Shown one piece after another: positions 1 to 11,171 of a stretch of 64,000 nt of DNA. A model generated the notes under the pieces. It worked only from the letters and a program-made list of their open reading frames with translations, made no database searches and was not told the DNA's origin. Positions within the stretch are counted from its first letter, which is position 1. Each line of letters begins with the position of its first letter. The position numbers and the translations under genes were made by a program. The DNA is from Oikopleura dioica (Eukaryota > Chordata > Appendicularia > Copelata > Oikopleuridae): positions 997,001 through 1,061,000 of the forward strand of contig OU015567.1 of assembly GCA_907165135.1 (NCBI GenBank), read 5' to 3'.

Positions 1-1433
1 ACGAGGTTGCCTAGATTGTCTTCGCTCGCGGTAGCTGTAGTAATAATCATCATCGTCTGAGTTATCTTCCCCTTCACCTTCTTGCCTAGGTTCGAAAACA
101 TGTCTCGATCCAAATCGGCAAAAGATCACCTTTGAGCCGTGGTCGAGCGATCGGATCATCAACTGCAATGTCTTTCTTGTCGATTCCATGTAGTTACCAC
201 TCATTGAGCCACTGCAATCAAGGAGGAAAATATACTCCATCGGCGCGTCGGAGTCATCATCGCTTTCCTCAAGACCAAGCTGTTCTCGTATATTTTTCTC
301 GGAAATTTCAACACTGACAATAGCGTCTGCGTTATGAAAGTCCTCACAGCCTGTTTCGCTTTCATTTGGTCTCTCAATCGACTCAACTGTTATTTTCGGG
401 TTAAAAATGCCTCTTGACTTGATTTGAATTTCAAGATCAGTTTTCGGTCTATCGGTTGTCGGAGCAATAATCGGCATATGCCGCATATCTTCCTTAATTA
501 TCGGGCCATTTGGTCCTTCAATAATCCGATTTGCAGTTTGATTGGAATTGAGCTTCTCATAAAGTTTCCACTTTCTTCCTTCTGGAACTTCTGCACCCTT
601 TTGATAGTCCATTTCCCAGGTTTCATCAGTTAGAAAAACTAAATTCAAAACATTAGTTTCGATCTAAATAGACTGCTACTAACTTTCGGCAATTCCAAAG
701 CTTGAGTCGCTTGCTGTATTGGCGGATTCTCCATGTGGTTCAATAATTTCAATTTCGTCGATCCACGATGAAGTATTTGAATTACCAAGATCGACTTCCA
801 TTGCATCTTCCTCTTCTTCACCAGCCCTGAATCTTTTCTTCCTATGCCTTGGAACAAAGAGAGCATGAACGCGATCACCATTACCATTGGCGTCGCCCTT
901 CAGCGGCTCGGAATATTTAAAGTGCACATTAATTAACTTAGTAGCTTCTGGTTTATTGCCCATTTCGATAGTATACTCATCGCCGCGAAATGATGAGGTC
1001 AGGAGAGCGCCAGAATCACCAGTTTGTACTGCTTTATTGTACTCTTCCCGCGCTTCTTCTTTTTTCTTGAGTTTGGTTTCAATTTGTTGAAGCAGTTGAC
1101 GTCCATCTTCTTGTATGTCATAATACTTCGCACAAAAATAAGTCACTAAAAGGGTTCAAAAAACATGCAAATATAAAACTTACAGCTTTTATCATTTGAA
1201 AAAGGCAGAATAAATTTCTGCTGCTGGTCCATTCCATTCGGGTCTGGGTCAAAAGGTCCAGAAAAGGTAAGTCCAGGAATTTTTTCAAAGAAAATGTCCA
1301 AAAAAGTGTGCGCATTATCTTCAAATATTCTTATTTCTCTCTTCAACTTCGTTATCGCGAAATTTCCTCCTTTGATTCGCACTCCCGTACTTTCGTACGA
1401 GTAGTGCAAATCGACTGCCCCATCTTCAGGCAT
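1..1433 (-). CDS. VIT-VWA (VWA5A-like) protein, copy 1, 3' end outside the window
   Basis: Exons 1433-1184, 1145-684 and 638 to the left edge give 450 in-frame codons; the C-terminal part is off-window. It starts MPEDGAVDLHYSYE and aligns throughout with the complete paralog at 1905-5207, including both intron phases. The N-terminal third is the VIT-type beta domain. The VWA domain begins near residue 375 with FLLDCSGSMSG, which carries the DxSxS metal-coordinating motif, followed by an acidic run DDDDYYY. VIT-VWA proteins of this kind (human VWA5A, ITIH and PARP4 relatives) are cytosolic or secreted adhesion-type proteins; no signal peptide is visible here, so cytosolic is more likely. It lies 0.47 kb downstream of its paralog on the same strand, so the pair is a tandem duplication. 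Introns in this part are GT-AG and 38-45 nt long. Confidence 0.85.
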
Positions 1434-1904
1434 TTTTTAAGGGAAAAAACTTTTTAAAGCGTTATCTGACCAAACATTAGCCCCCGCGATCATTCATTTT
1501 CCCTTTTTTACTTCAAATATTTACGAGCTTGCCAGCTCAAGAGCGACTGACTGGAGAAAAAATGGAAGTTTTTATTTTCGTGCCCTTGAGACAATCGTAA
1601 TTTTCTCGTAATTTTTTCGACGAAGATTCTCTCCCTTGGCTTATTTTCTTGCCGGCACGTGATTGGCTGAGCTTTTTATTCGCGGATCAATTTGAAACTA
1701 AATAAGAATGTTCCGCGCTGTTGAATCGACAAACAATTGTGCAAATCGAAGCCAGCAAGATTTTCAAGCCCACTCATTTTTGTGAGAATGTTGAGTATAT
1801 TTTTCTTGTCATCAATAAAGAATTTGAACTAATTGGAAATTCGTTCTTTTTTTACAGCAAAATTATCCGTGCGATCAAAAGAGTGAATCGAAAATGTCAC
1901 AGAT

Positions 1905-4900
1905 TCAAGAAAGATCGCCAATTATCGACTTGATTTCTTCATCGGCGTTGATTCCATGAGAAGAGAGCTTCGTTTTTGCCTTCTTTGAGATATGATACCA
2001 TTCCACCTGCTTGTCCGCTTCGTATTTTTCAAGAGCGGCTGTAAATCAGATTCGAAAAAGTCAACTAAATGAAGTTTTACCTAGCGCTAGAATTGTTAGG
2101 ACGAGCTGATCATTCTGAATCTTGAATCGAAGATGCTCAAAGATCTTTCCGAAGTTTTTATTGAATAACTCCAAGCATCTGATGATTTCAACGCCCTCTG
2201 AAAAAAATGAAATCAACGAAATTCGTTTCAAATGACTAGTACTCTTTGCATTCCAAAGTCCACTAGTGCGAGTGTAACTCATCAGCTGATCAAGACGCGC
2301 GGAGTCGTTCTTTTTCTTTTCAGCATCAGTACTACTGATTGTCGCAGATTTCATCGTCCTTGAACTTTTTCTCCTGGCACCGCCGATTCCACCCGCGGCT
2401 GGAGGACCACCCATTGACATTGGAGATCTGCCATTTCTTATTCCTGCTGGCATCATTCCTCCAGCAGCTGGTGGAGGAGGGAAGGCGAGTCCTCCAGCTC
2501 CTGCGAAAGCTGATCCACCGGTGGGCCGCCTTCCACCGGCTGCCATGTACGTCGGTGCTTTAAAATTGGTCAATTAATTGCATAGAACATTGGGCTGGTT
2601 ATACTGTTAGAAATTGTATTTCGTCCACTGTGAAGTCCTTGAAGTCCTTGAACCTGCGTCACTGGACCCATCGAGACGCCATCTCTGACGCCCACAAATG
2701 CGGTGTAATCACATAATACTCCGCCCTGAAAACATAAAATGAAGGAAAAAAGAAAATAATTTCTTACAAAGATAGATGCATCAATTTGCGCTTCTTGAAC
2801 ATCAATGTTACGAGGACGCTCGTCTTCGAGAAAATCAATTTCTTGTTTTGCCCAAAATGACTTGAGAGAAATATTTTGATTCCTAAACGGAGCACTTTTT
2901 TGGGACTCTTATCTTTCAATCATAATTTTTTACGATAAAAAATTGATAGAAAAGATTAAAAATATTATTCAAGAATCCGTTCATATTGTAATTGAGCCTA
3001 ATTGTTTGTCCATTTATCATGAATCGAAGCTGGTTTCTTGGATCAAGCAAAAGAGCCGAAACAGAAAGGATTTGATGATGAGTTGATTTAAGCTTCAGAA
3101 AAATTCTCTTGGAGCCGAATATTGGCATGTTCAGATTATTTTCAGCAGGGGAGAATCCGACTCGTTGAAGTCCATCTGGAAGGATGATGTTATTAAGGAA
3201 GACAGAAGGTCTTTAGATGATGCATATTGATGTCAACTTAACTAAGTAAGCAAGGATACTGTTGTTAAAGCATCATTCCTCGAAGCATTGTTCAAAATCT
3301 CCATCGTTCTCGTCTGAATTCGCTCATCTCCGAGAACATAAGTCGCCGATCCCCTGCCATTCTTTGCGATACCCTCACATAAACTCTTCGAAGCACCGGA
3401 TCCAATTCCAAGTGAGAAAAATCGAAGTCGACCTTCATGCTGAATAGTTGTCTCATTCACCATTTGAATGACTTCGCGAGTATTGGTGATGGCTCCATCT
3501 GTCATGACAAAAATATTTCTGTAGGTGTCGGGAGACATTTCGAGCCTTATAAAGTATAGATAATAAATTTAAAAATGAAATTACTTGAAAATATCTTGAA
3601 GCGGCTCTCGAATATTTGTTCCACCCATATTCGCTCTCATATCTCTCTCAAGATAATTTTGAAGAAGTTCTTCTTGGTCATCGTTATCCTCGTCGATTGT
3701 TATCCACTCAGGTCTCCGCATCTCAGGCACAGGTCGTCGCTGACGATCATTTCTATCGTAATTATAATGATAACGAGGGTCTAGCGGTTCATTTGTTCCG
3801 CCTCTTTGTCGAGGCTGAAATTCATATCTTGTCCCGAACCGACAAATAATGATCTTTGATTTATTATCCATTGATTTGAACATCAATCCCAATGTCTTTT
3901 TCGTAGCATCCATGTAACTACCACTCATTGATCCGCTGCAATCAACGAGGAAAATGTACTCCATAGCAGGTTTTTCTGGGTTTGACTCGAATCCATTATT
4001 GCTATCATATTCGATGTCGCAATTGCCATGGATTTCCATTGGCTCCGCAAGCTGGCTAAGTTGCTTTCGAATATTTTCTTCTGAAAGATCAATGCTCAAA
4101 ATAGCTTCATCTTCGTTAAATGCTTCTGGTCTACTCCCCGTTGACTCGATTGTCATCACTGGATCAGAATAAGGATTAACGAAGAAACTGATTTCGAGGT
4201 CGTTCTTTTCGTCATTGATTCGTTCATCAAGCGTCAATAATCGGGGCATATCATGATGCTCAACCCCATTAATAATACGCGTTACAAGATGATTTCCTGG
4301 ATCGATTTCGTAAACGAGCCATTTTCTTCCGTCAACATGATATGCCGGGCCATTTAATCTGTCAACTTCCCAATGCCGATTGTCAACCTCAACTAATATA
4401 ATCATTAAATATGTCGCGAAAAAAACTCCAAAAGAACTTACTTTTCACAATAGCTGATTCGGGTCCCCCAGAATTGGAAAAATCTCCACGGCACTCTATA
4501 ATCTCGATTTCATCATGCCAATTACTTCTCTGATTTGGGCCGTCCAGTGAGATATTTATCAATGGATCGTCTTTTTCTGTTGGCAGAAAACGGCTTTTCC
4601 TGTGCCTTGGAACATGAAGAGTAAATGAGTGTTCTTTTCCGTAAATCCACTTCGACTTCATTGGCTCAGAATATTTCAAATGCACATTAATGTACATTGT
4701 ATCATTGGGTTTGTGTCCCATCTCGATAGTGTATTCATCACCACGACAAAGCTCATCCCTGGTTGCAATAACACCATAGTTTTCTTGAGCAAATGCTTTC
4801 TTATACTCATCTCTAGCTTCTGATTTTTTCTTTAGCTGTGTGTCAATGTTTGCAAGCTCAGCGCCATTACTTGCGAAATATTGAGCACGGAAAAAAGTCA

Positions 4901-5207
4901 CTAAAAACATTTTTGAAAAAATAGTTGGTTTTCGTTGCCAAAAAGATTGAGAAGAAAACTCACAGCTTTTTTCATCAGAAAACGGAAAGACAAATTTCTG
5001 TTGCTGATCTTCCCCATTCGGATCTGGCCCGAACACATTATCCGGAACCTTTTCGAATATGATGTCCAAAAAAGTGTGTGCATTCTCTCCAAAAAGTCGA
5101 ATTTCTCTTTTCAGTTTTCGTATCTCAAACCTTCCGCCCAGAATTCGCACTCCTGTATTCGCGAATTCATAGTGTAAGTTGACCGCGCCGTCAGCGCGGT
5201 AGGCCAT
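1905..5207 (-). CDS. VIT-VWA (VWA5A-like) protein, copy 2, complete
   Basis: Ten exons: 5207-4964, 4900-4442, 4392-3585, 3545-3279, 3210-2978, 2907-2768, 2725-2605, 2557-2243, 2197-2081, 2038-1905; 945 aa, every phase closing. Residues 1-150 are the VIT domain. The VWA domain (about 385-590) has a complete MIDAS: DCSGSMSG, a Thr in GGTNIRE and the Asp in MTDGAITN. The C-terminal part matches the VWA5A family layout: NNASRPSV, an LCDYTAFVGV segment, a Gly/Pro/Ala-rich linker, and a terminal region ending WYHISKKAKTKL. The length is near that of human VWA5A (about 790 aa) and relatives. Two introns, 3278-3211 and 2977-2908, keep the frame only as GA-AG. No signal peptide is seen. The molecular role is unknown; the MIDAS implies cation-dependent ligand binding. 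Confidence 0.88.
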
Positions 5208-5532
5208 TTTAACTTTTCACTATTATCTCGATTTACGCTGCTCAGAATGAAAAAGAGCGCGTTTCGTTTTCCCTTTTACGATTAGTCACTATTTACCAAG
5301 CTAATAAATCGGGCATATGAACACATGAAGCCATAGTCAACATAATTCTCTTTCGAAGTTTCATTCAGTAAGAACTGAATTTGAAAAAAGTTCAAAGACG
5401 AATAATCCCTTTCGGCAAGATCAGCCATTTCAAGTCATGAAATCGATTTTTTTGTGATTATGTTTCACAGATGCATAGAAAAAAGCTAGAAAATGACAGT
5501 TTCTTAAAATTCGTTTAAATTAAAGAGTAAAC

Positions 5533-6978
5533 TCAGGATGAATAAGAGCGCTGAAAACTTACTTTCTCGGACGACAGAAAAGTCTTCCTCGATCTTGAGA
5601 GTTCGGGAGAGAAATTTTCGCTCTGTGAGAATCAAACTTGTGTAGTAAAATGCGACGCAGTAGAAAGAAGCTTTTTCTTGGTCTCAAAGACTGTTTTACC
5701 TTCTTGAAATCTTGAGAAAAAACCGTTCTTTTAACCAAACAAGCAATAAGCTTATACCATTCCATTCCTTTTTCCTTGTCAAGATCGCTTGAGCCGACAA
5801 TATCGTCAAGCACCATTCGGCTGAAATTCTTGATCTCTTCGAAAACTGAGATTTTATGAAGCTGTTCATCGGTTTCATCGCCAATTTCATTTTCAATAAA
5901 TTCTTCCTTGTTTTCTCCTTTTGAAAATTCTTTTCTCTGGCGAAGCTCATTATCTTCGTTGACGGTGTTTGAATCAAGAATTTCAAGAAAGAATCAAACA
6001 TTGTCGACGCTTCTTTTCTAGAGAAAAAATAAGGAATCTGGGCTCAACAATCGCTGCTGACCGACAATTTTACGGACTGATTTAATGAAAAGAAGATCTT
6101 TACTACGATTACGAGTATGAGATGGTGTTTGACTCGAAGTTCGAGAAAGTCGAGTTGATAAAGGCGAAAGTTTTTGACAATCAGAAGAGATTATTGAAGA
6201 AGGAAATTTTGAAAATTCTGGCAGCTCTGGGTCGTGACAATACAAAGGTTTATGTCCTTTTCAAAACTTTTTGAATATAATGAACAGAAATACCATAATT
6301 ATTGATCCTATGATTTCGCTTCGTTCTCTTTTGAGCATTTTTTGTTGATATTATTTTAAATTCAAAAAGTATTGTTTCACCTCAGACGATTAAGATCGAT
6401 GTAAATTTCTTTATCAGAATTGCTCAAAAGCATATCTAAGCTACCAGCAGCCGAATTACTAAAGGAAAAAAACGAGCAAATCCGCTAGCTAGATTACGAA
6501 ACCTCCGTCAATTCGACCCTTGTCAAGCTGAAATCAATGCTGGGATTTTGTCAGGTAACATAACGACGTGAAAATAGCTGCCCAAGTTATGTTTGGTCAG
6601 AGACTGGTTTCTAAGTTGAGAAAATTGTAGAGCTGAATCTCGCCTTTCCCAGGCGAAATCGAATCCATCACGCGCACACGTGTCATCTGCGATATACAAG
6701 ACGAGCTCTATCATCAAAATTTACAGAGCGCGAAAGAAATCGACGTCTTTTTGGTCGTCTTGTTTGGGAAATGTGCTTTTCATCATCAAAGAAAGTTGAC
6801 GATATGAGAAACTCAGACAAGCAGAGTTTAACCTCAACGGGAAAAACATACCAAAACACCGGTTGTTCCGATCCCTCCTCCGAGACATACGGTTTTTGGA
6901 ATTTTTGATGCTCAAATTTAACATTTGTTGAAACATTTCTTTAGTCAGAAAATAAACTGATTTCTTGCTCTTTTTCAT
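5533..6978 (-). CDS. unrecognised 227-aa basic/charged protein
   Basis: Five exons fit in phase: 6978-6852, 6256-6062, 6017-6000 (an 18-nt micro-exon), 5953-5700, 5622-5533. The start is the ATG of MKKSKKSVYFLT. The N-terminal part is basic (RRRDRNNRC), followed by a Ser/Thr-rich stretch near residues 65-95, then an acidic helical region rich in Glu (ENKEEFIENEIGDETDEQ) and a segment EKGMEWYKLIACLVKRT that resembles a helical core. I recognise no family. Intron 1 is long (595 nt) and the rest are 44-78 nt, all GT-AG. The chain of consistent phases and the charged composition support a real gene. It lies just upstream of the VIT-VWA pair on the same strand. Confidence 0.55.
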
Positions 6979-7023
6979 CAACCCCCGTCAGCTTTTTCTG
7001 TCGAAAAATAGAAATTTTTTAAG

Positions 7024-7313
7024 ACACCATATTTTTGGTTTTTAATTCGTCCTCAGGTTAGGCATGCTTCAAAAACTTAGTAAGAGGAATTTTTGACCAA
7101 GAATAATCCAAATTTTTGCCAAAACTAGGGCAAATTCGTCGCTTTTTCTCGAAAAGTCCAATTCTCAAATGCAATTTTGGGGGTAAAGGAGTCGAGATAG
7201 ACCCCAAAGAACGAGGCCTCAAAATCGTTTTTGACCCGTACAATCCATTTCCGGGGTCAAAATTTTATAATTCCGAAATCTTATTTTTCGAAAAAAGCTG
7301 ACAGGGGGCCCTT
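7024..7313 (+). repeat. dispersed repeat family C, copy 1
   Basis: A stretch of about 290 bp with a shared core (gaaaagtccaatt, gtttttgacccgta, tttccggggtcaaaa, ending gctgacaggggg). The same text recurs at 48595-48820 on this strand and at 40071-40567 in reverse complement. No coding frame is conserved. It looks like a dispersed non-coding repeat; its class is unknown. Confidence 0.6.
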
Positions 7314-8200
7314 AAGTTATTGACATAATAATTTTGATCTCAAAAATCACGTGAGAAAAAATGTCACTTGCGAAAAAGTAAGAAAAAAACTGGACTAACT
7401 GGAGTACAGAATATGCTGCTGCGCCCATCTGCTGTTGGTGCCAATTAAGAGGTTTTAATCTTTCGAGCTTCGGATTTATTTCCCACAAATTATTTCCTTC
7501 TCCTCGACGGCACGCACATTAGCAGGATCTTTTTCATAACGTACGTGCAGGAAACTAAAAAAAGCTCTCCAATCGTCATCATCATTAATAACGAGAAAAA
7601 CTGTAATTGAGCGAAAAAAATACGAGCATTTAGAAAAGCAATAAAACTGGGGTTAAATTGCATCAGTCGCGCGCAGAAGCTTTTTGGTCTAATTAACTCC
7701 CCCGTCATTCGGATTTACGACTCTCTAAGATTGCTCTTCATCATCTTCTGAGAAAGTTCGTTTCCGTATTTTTTCTTCGCCCGCGTTTTATTTTAGGCTT
7801 ATCTTCTTTTTACGGTATTGCGGGAATCAAATTGAATTAAGAATTGTAAATCCGGTGCAAAATTGCAGCGCGTTTATTTTATGCACAGAAAATTTCTTTT
7901 CTCTCTTTTTTAAATTGCCCTCCTTGGCAAAAACAGGAGGCGATTATAGATTGTCTGGAATTCAATTCGTGGTTTTCTGTTCCGCCGTTTCTGAATAAGG
8001 GACAGCTCAGCCGGGAGAGACACCTAATAATGATTTTGAAACTAGAGCTTCTTAAGCGGCCACAGCTGTGACTCCTCAACCTCGTGAATCATTATCTGTG
8101 GTTGTACTAAATCCAAGTTCAGCCTTTTTCAAAATGACTCCAAAAAAGGGGGGAGGCAAAGATGATAGCTGATTTTTGTGGATTATTATTTTTGTTGTCA
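7314..8200. other. interval without a supported gene
   Basis: Short AT-rich ORFs occur on both strands, but none joins by splice sites into a convincing chain. There is no clear repeat structure either. Confidence 0.5.
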
Positions 8201-8497
8201 CTAAAGTAAAGGTTGGGGTAAGGGTTAGGGTAAGGGTTAGGGTTTGAGTTAGGATTCGGCTTTGGGTTAGGGTTGAGGATTTAGATTTAGGGGGTTAGCA
8301 TCAGGAAATTTCGACAAATTTTGCATGGAAATTTTAAACCAATCAGAAGCCTGGATTTGGCGTTCCGGCCAATAAGGAGCCAAGGAACTGCCCACGCAAA
8401 ATCTGTCGATATATTTGTCGGCTACTGACGCTACCCACTTAACAAAATCCCCTAACCCTAACCCTAACCCTAACCCTTATCCTTACCTTTACTTTAG
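8201..8497. mobile_element. palindromic element with telomere-like (TTAGGG)n arms
   Basis: The ends are inverted copies: CTAAAGTAAAGGT at 8201 and ACCTTTACTTTAG ending at 8497. The left arm runs GGGTTAGGGTAAGGGTTAGG and the right arm carries its complement, (CCCTAA)n. The centre (about 8298-8440) is a divergent copy of the hAT-like MITE family seen at 18720, 19269, 20167, 40173 and 56082. It is probably a non-autonomous foldback element. Being internal and paired, the TTAGGG runs are unlikely to be a chromosome end. Confidence 0.6.
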
Positions 8498-8886
8498 CCA
8501 AAAGCAAAAAGGGAGTTTCCCAAAAAGTAAAAGAAATTGCAGATTTGATTAGATTTGTGCTTTTATATGAATTCAAGTTATTAAATTTCTGCGCGAATCT
8601 TTGATCCTCGCGCCCAGTGAGAAAAAAAAACTGCTATCTAAAGAATGATTCGATTACGAAACGCAATCAGTACACCTTGGCCTGGCGAGCACGTTCTGCT
8701 CCAATTCTTTTAGCGCGTCAAAATAAACGCAGATATACTTTTCGAAACATGGCGAAAGGGAGAAAGCGTCTCTTTAGCTGGAGTTGTTTCCGAAACGGTT
8801 TCTTTACGGAAATAAACAAGATTTTTGGACAGATTGCGAAATGTCAGTTTGGTAGAGGTTTAACTGTAGATTCGGCCGACAGTGGT

Positions 8887-9138
8887 TATGTCGCCAAATG
8901 ACACTGAATGTCGCCCAATGTCGCTGAATGTCGCTGAATGTCGCTGAATAATATTGAATAACGCCGAATGTCGCCGAATGTCGCTGAATGTCGCTGAATG
9001 TCGCTGAATGTCGCTGAATGTCGTTGAATGTCGCTGAATGTCGCTGAATAATGTTGAATAGCGCGTAATGTCGCCCAATGTCCTTGAATGTCGCCCAATG
9101 TCGCTGAATGTCGCTGAATAGCGCCGAATGTCGCAGAA
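8887..9138. repeat. 10-bp tandem satellite (AATGTCGCTG unit)
   Basis: About 25 head-to-tail copies of a 10-bp unit, with variants such as AATGTCGCCG, AATGTCGCCC and AATAATGTTG. The region stays open in several frames only because the period is not a multiple of three and lacks stops in some frames. No coding function is inferred. Confidence 0.9.
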
Positions 9139-10528
9139 GAGGCGGATCTACATGCTTCGACTGATAATGTGGTTAGAACCCTGATTCAGGTTTTCTACAC
9201 AGGTTGTGAAGCCCAGTCTTGATTAGGCACCCTTTTTGGCAGCATTATTTGGATTCTTTCAGCTGAAAATTAACGACTGATTCAACCCTTATTCATTAGT
9301 CGATTATCCCTCTAAAACCCATGAATAAGCATCTCGCCACCTTTACGAGTACGATTGTAGGTGCAAGGTTTTCGCTTGTCTCACTCTCCATCTGACTTTT
9401 CTTGCGAGTTTGTGTTTGGCGGTGGCGCTCGAGAGCTTTTCTCTCATTTTGTTTCCACCAAAGAGCACCAACTCTACTCAACAAGCGCTGGAGCTGCTCG
9501 ACAAAAAATTTTACCATCATCAGCAAGTTAAAACCTTTTATCTATTTTTAGTCCGTTTTTGAGAAAACAAGAGGAAACCATAGAAAAAAAGAGATTTGCT
9601 GTGGAAAGTGATTTTTGAAGAAAAAGAAGGAAATTTTTGAAGAAACGAAAATTTGATAAAATAAGGTAATGAATCTTTTTGATCCAAAATTTCGGAAAAT
9701 TTTCTTATAAACCTACGATTTTTCTTCGATTTCTCATTGGCCCGAAAAAAATTTTAAATTTTGAGATATCAAAAATCTAGAATAACGCACGGGGTCCCTT
9801 TAAAACCATATTCAATTAAGGCCTTCCCCTTGATTGGTCAAATTTTGAGTAGAAATGGTATGTTGATTTTTTTTGGCCAGCTCAGTTTCAGCTTTAACAA
9901 CTCGTCACTTGTGTGATCTGAACAAATCCAAATCTCATAACAAGAGTCACCTCCTTAATCGTTTATTGTGTCCTAACGCCACAGTTCTAGCGCTCATTTT
10001 CGCTTGAGGTGCGAAATATATTTCTGACGAACAAAATAACAAACTCCCTAATTTTTAACTTCAATGAGGGCCACCCTTAATTTTCTAAGAAAAATCTTAA
10101 GGGCGTCTCGGAAATATTTATTCAATAAAATTTTCTCTAATACATTTTTTAGCTGCCAAAAAGCTAATTGGGGGTTACGCCCTTAATTTACTCGAAGCTT
10201 TACAAAGATAAGTACAGCTAACAGGTCCCCTCCCTTAAAATCCAAAAAACTTGAAAATTTAATCAAAAAACAATCCCGGGCGGTGTCGACTGACGTAATT
10301 CGCGAATTCGGAAAAGTGTCTCTTTCGGGAATTTTAAAATTTGCGGAACGTCTCCAGAGCGCAAATTAATTCGCGCAGCAACTTTGTTTGGAATATTTTG
10401 AGCTGCTTCCCTGCCCGCATTGTTGAGAGTTTCACTCATCAGAAATTAATTTCATCCCTTTTTTCAATCTTTTTTACTCTTCAAAAGGCGTTCAGACTTG
10501 CCCTGAGCTCGGAAACCTGTGTGGATAT
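9139..10528. other. gene-poor interval with scattered CCCTTAA motifs
   Basis: AT-rich sequence with a CCTGATTCAGG-like palindrome near 9180 and several copies of the dispersed motif (A/T)TTAAGGG or its complement around 10068-10220. No exon chain is supported. Confidence 0.5.
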
Positions 10529-11171
10529 CCTGAGTCAGGGCTTACAGCATCCTGAGTCAGGGCTTGCAGAATCCTGAGTCATGGCCTGCAGCTTCCTGAG
10601 TCAGGGCCTGCAGCATCCTGAGTCAGGACCTGTAGAATCCTGAGTCAGGGCCTGCAGCATCCTGAGTCAGGGCCTGCAGCATCCTGAGTCAGGACCTGTA
10701 GAATCCTGAGTCAGGGCCTGCAGCATCCTGAGTCAGGGCCTGCAGCATCCTGAGTCAGGACCTGTAGAATCCTGAGTCAGGGCCTGCAGCATCCTGAGTC
10801 AGGGCCTGCAGCATCCTGAGTCAGGACCTGTAGAATCCTGAGTCAGGGCCTGCAGCATCCTGAGTCAGGGCCTGCAGCATCCTGAGTCAGGACCTGTAGA
10901 ATCCTGAGTCAGGGCCTGCAGCATCCTGAGTCAGGACCTGTGGAATCCTGAGTCAGGGCCTGCAGCATCCTGAGTCAGGACCTGTGGAATCCTGAGCCAG
11001 GGTCAGTAGAATCCTGAGTAAGGGCCTATAGTCTATAGGCTATAGAATTCTGACTCAGGGCCTGGAGAGTCCTGAGTCAGGGTCTGAAAAATCCTGAGTC
11101 AGGGTCTGTAGAATCCTGAATCAAGGCTTGCCGAATCCTGAATCAGGGTCTCTCGAGTCCTGACTCAGGTT
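10529..11171. repeat. 22-bp minisatellite carrying an AP-1-type site (TGAGTCA) in nearly every unit
   Basis: Roughly 29 copies of a 22-bp unit, CCTGAGTCAGG followed by (G/A)CCTGCAGCAT or a variant. In the middle, units alternate in a higher-order block of three (two GGCCTGCAGC units, then one GACCTGTAGA unit, 66 bp). The edges are more diverged. CCTGAGTCAGG is an 11-bp palindrome containing TGAGTCA, the consensus AP-1/bZIP site. Single copies of the same palindrome occur at about 16165, 16208, 16280, 21902 and 26206. Confidence 0.95.

Noticed and set aside
8887-11171. Direct repeats resembling a CRISPR array
   Set aside because: Units are contiguous with no unique spacers, and the surrounding genes are intron-rich and eukaryotic.
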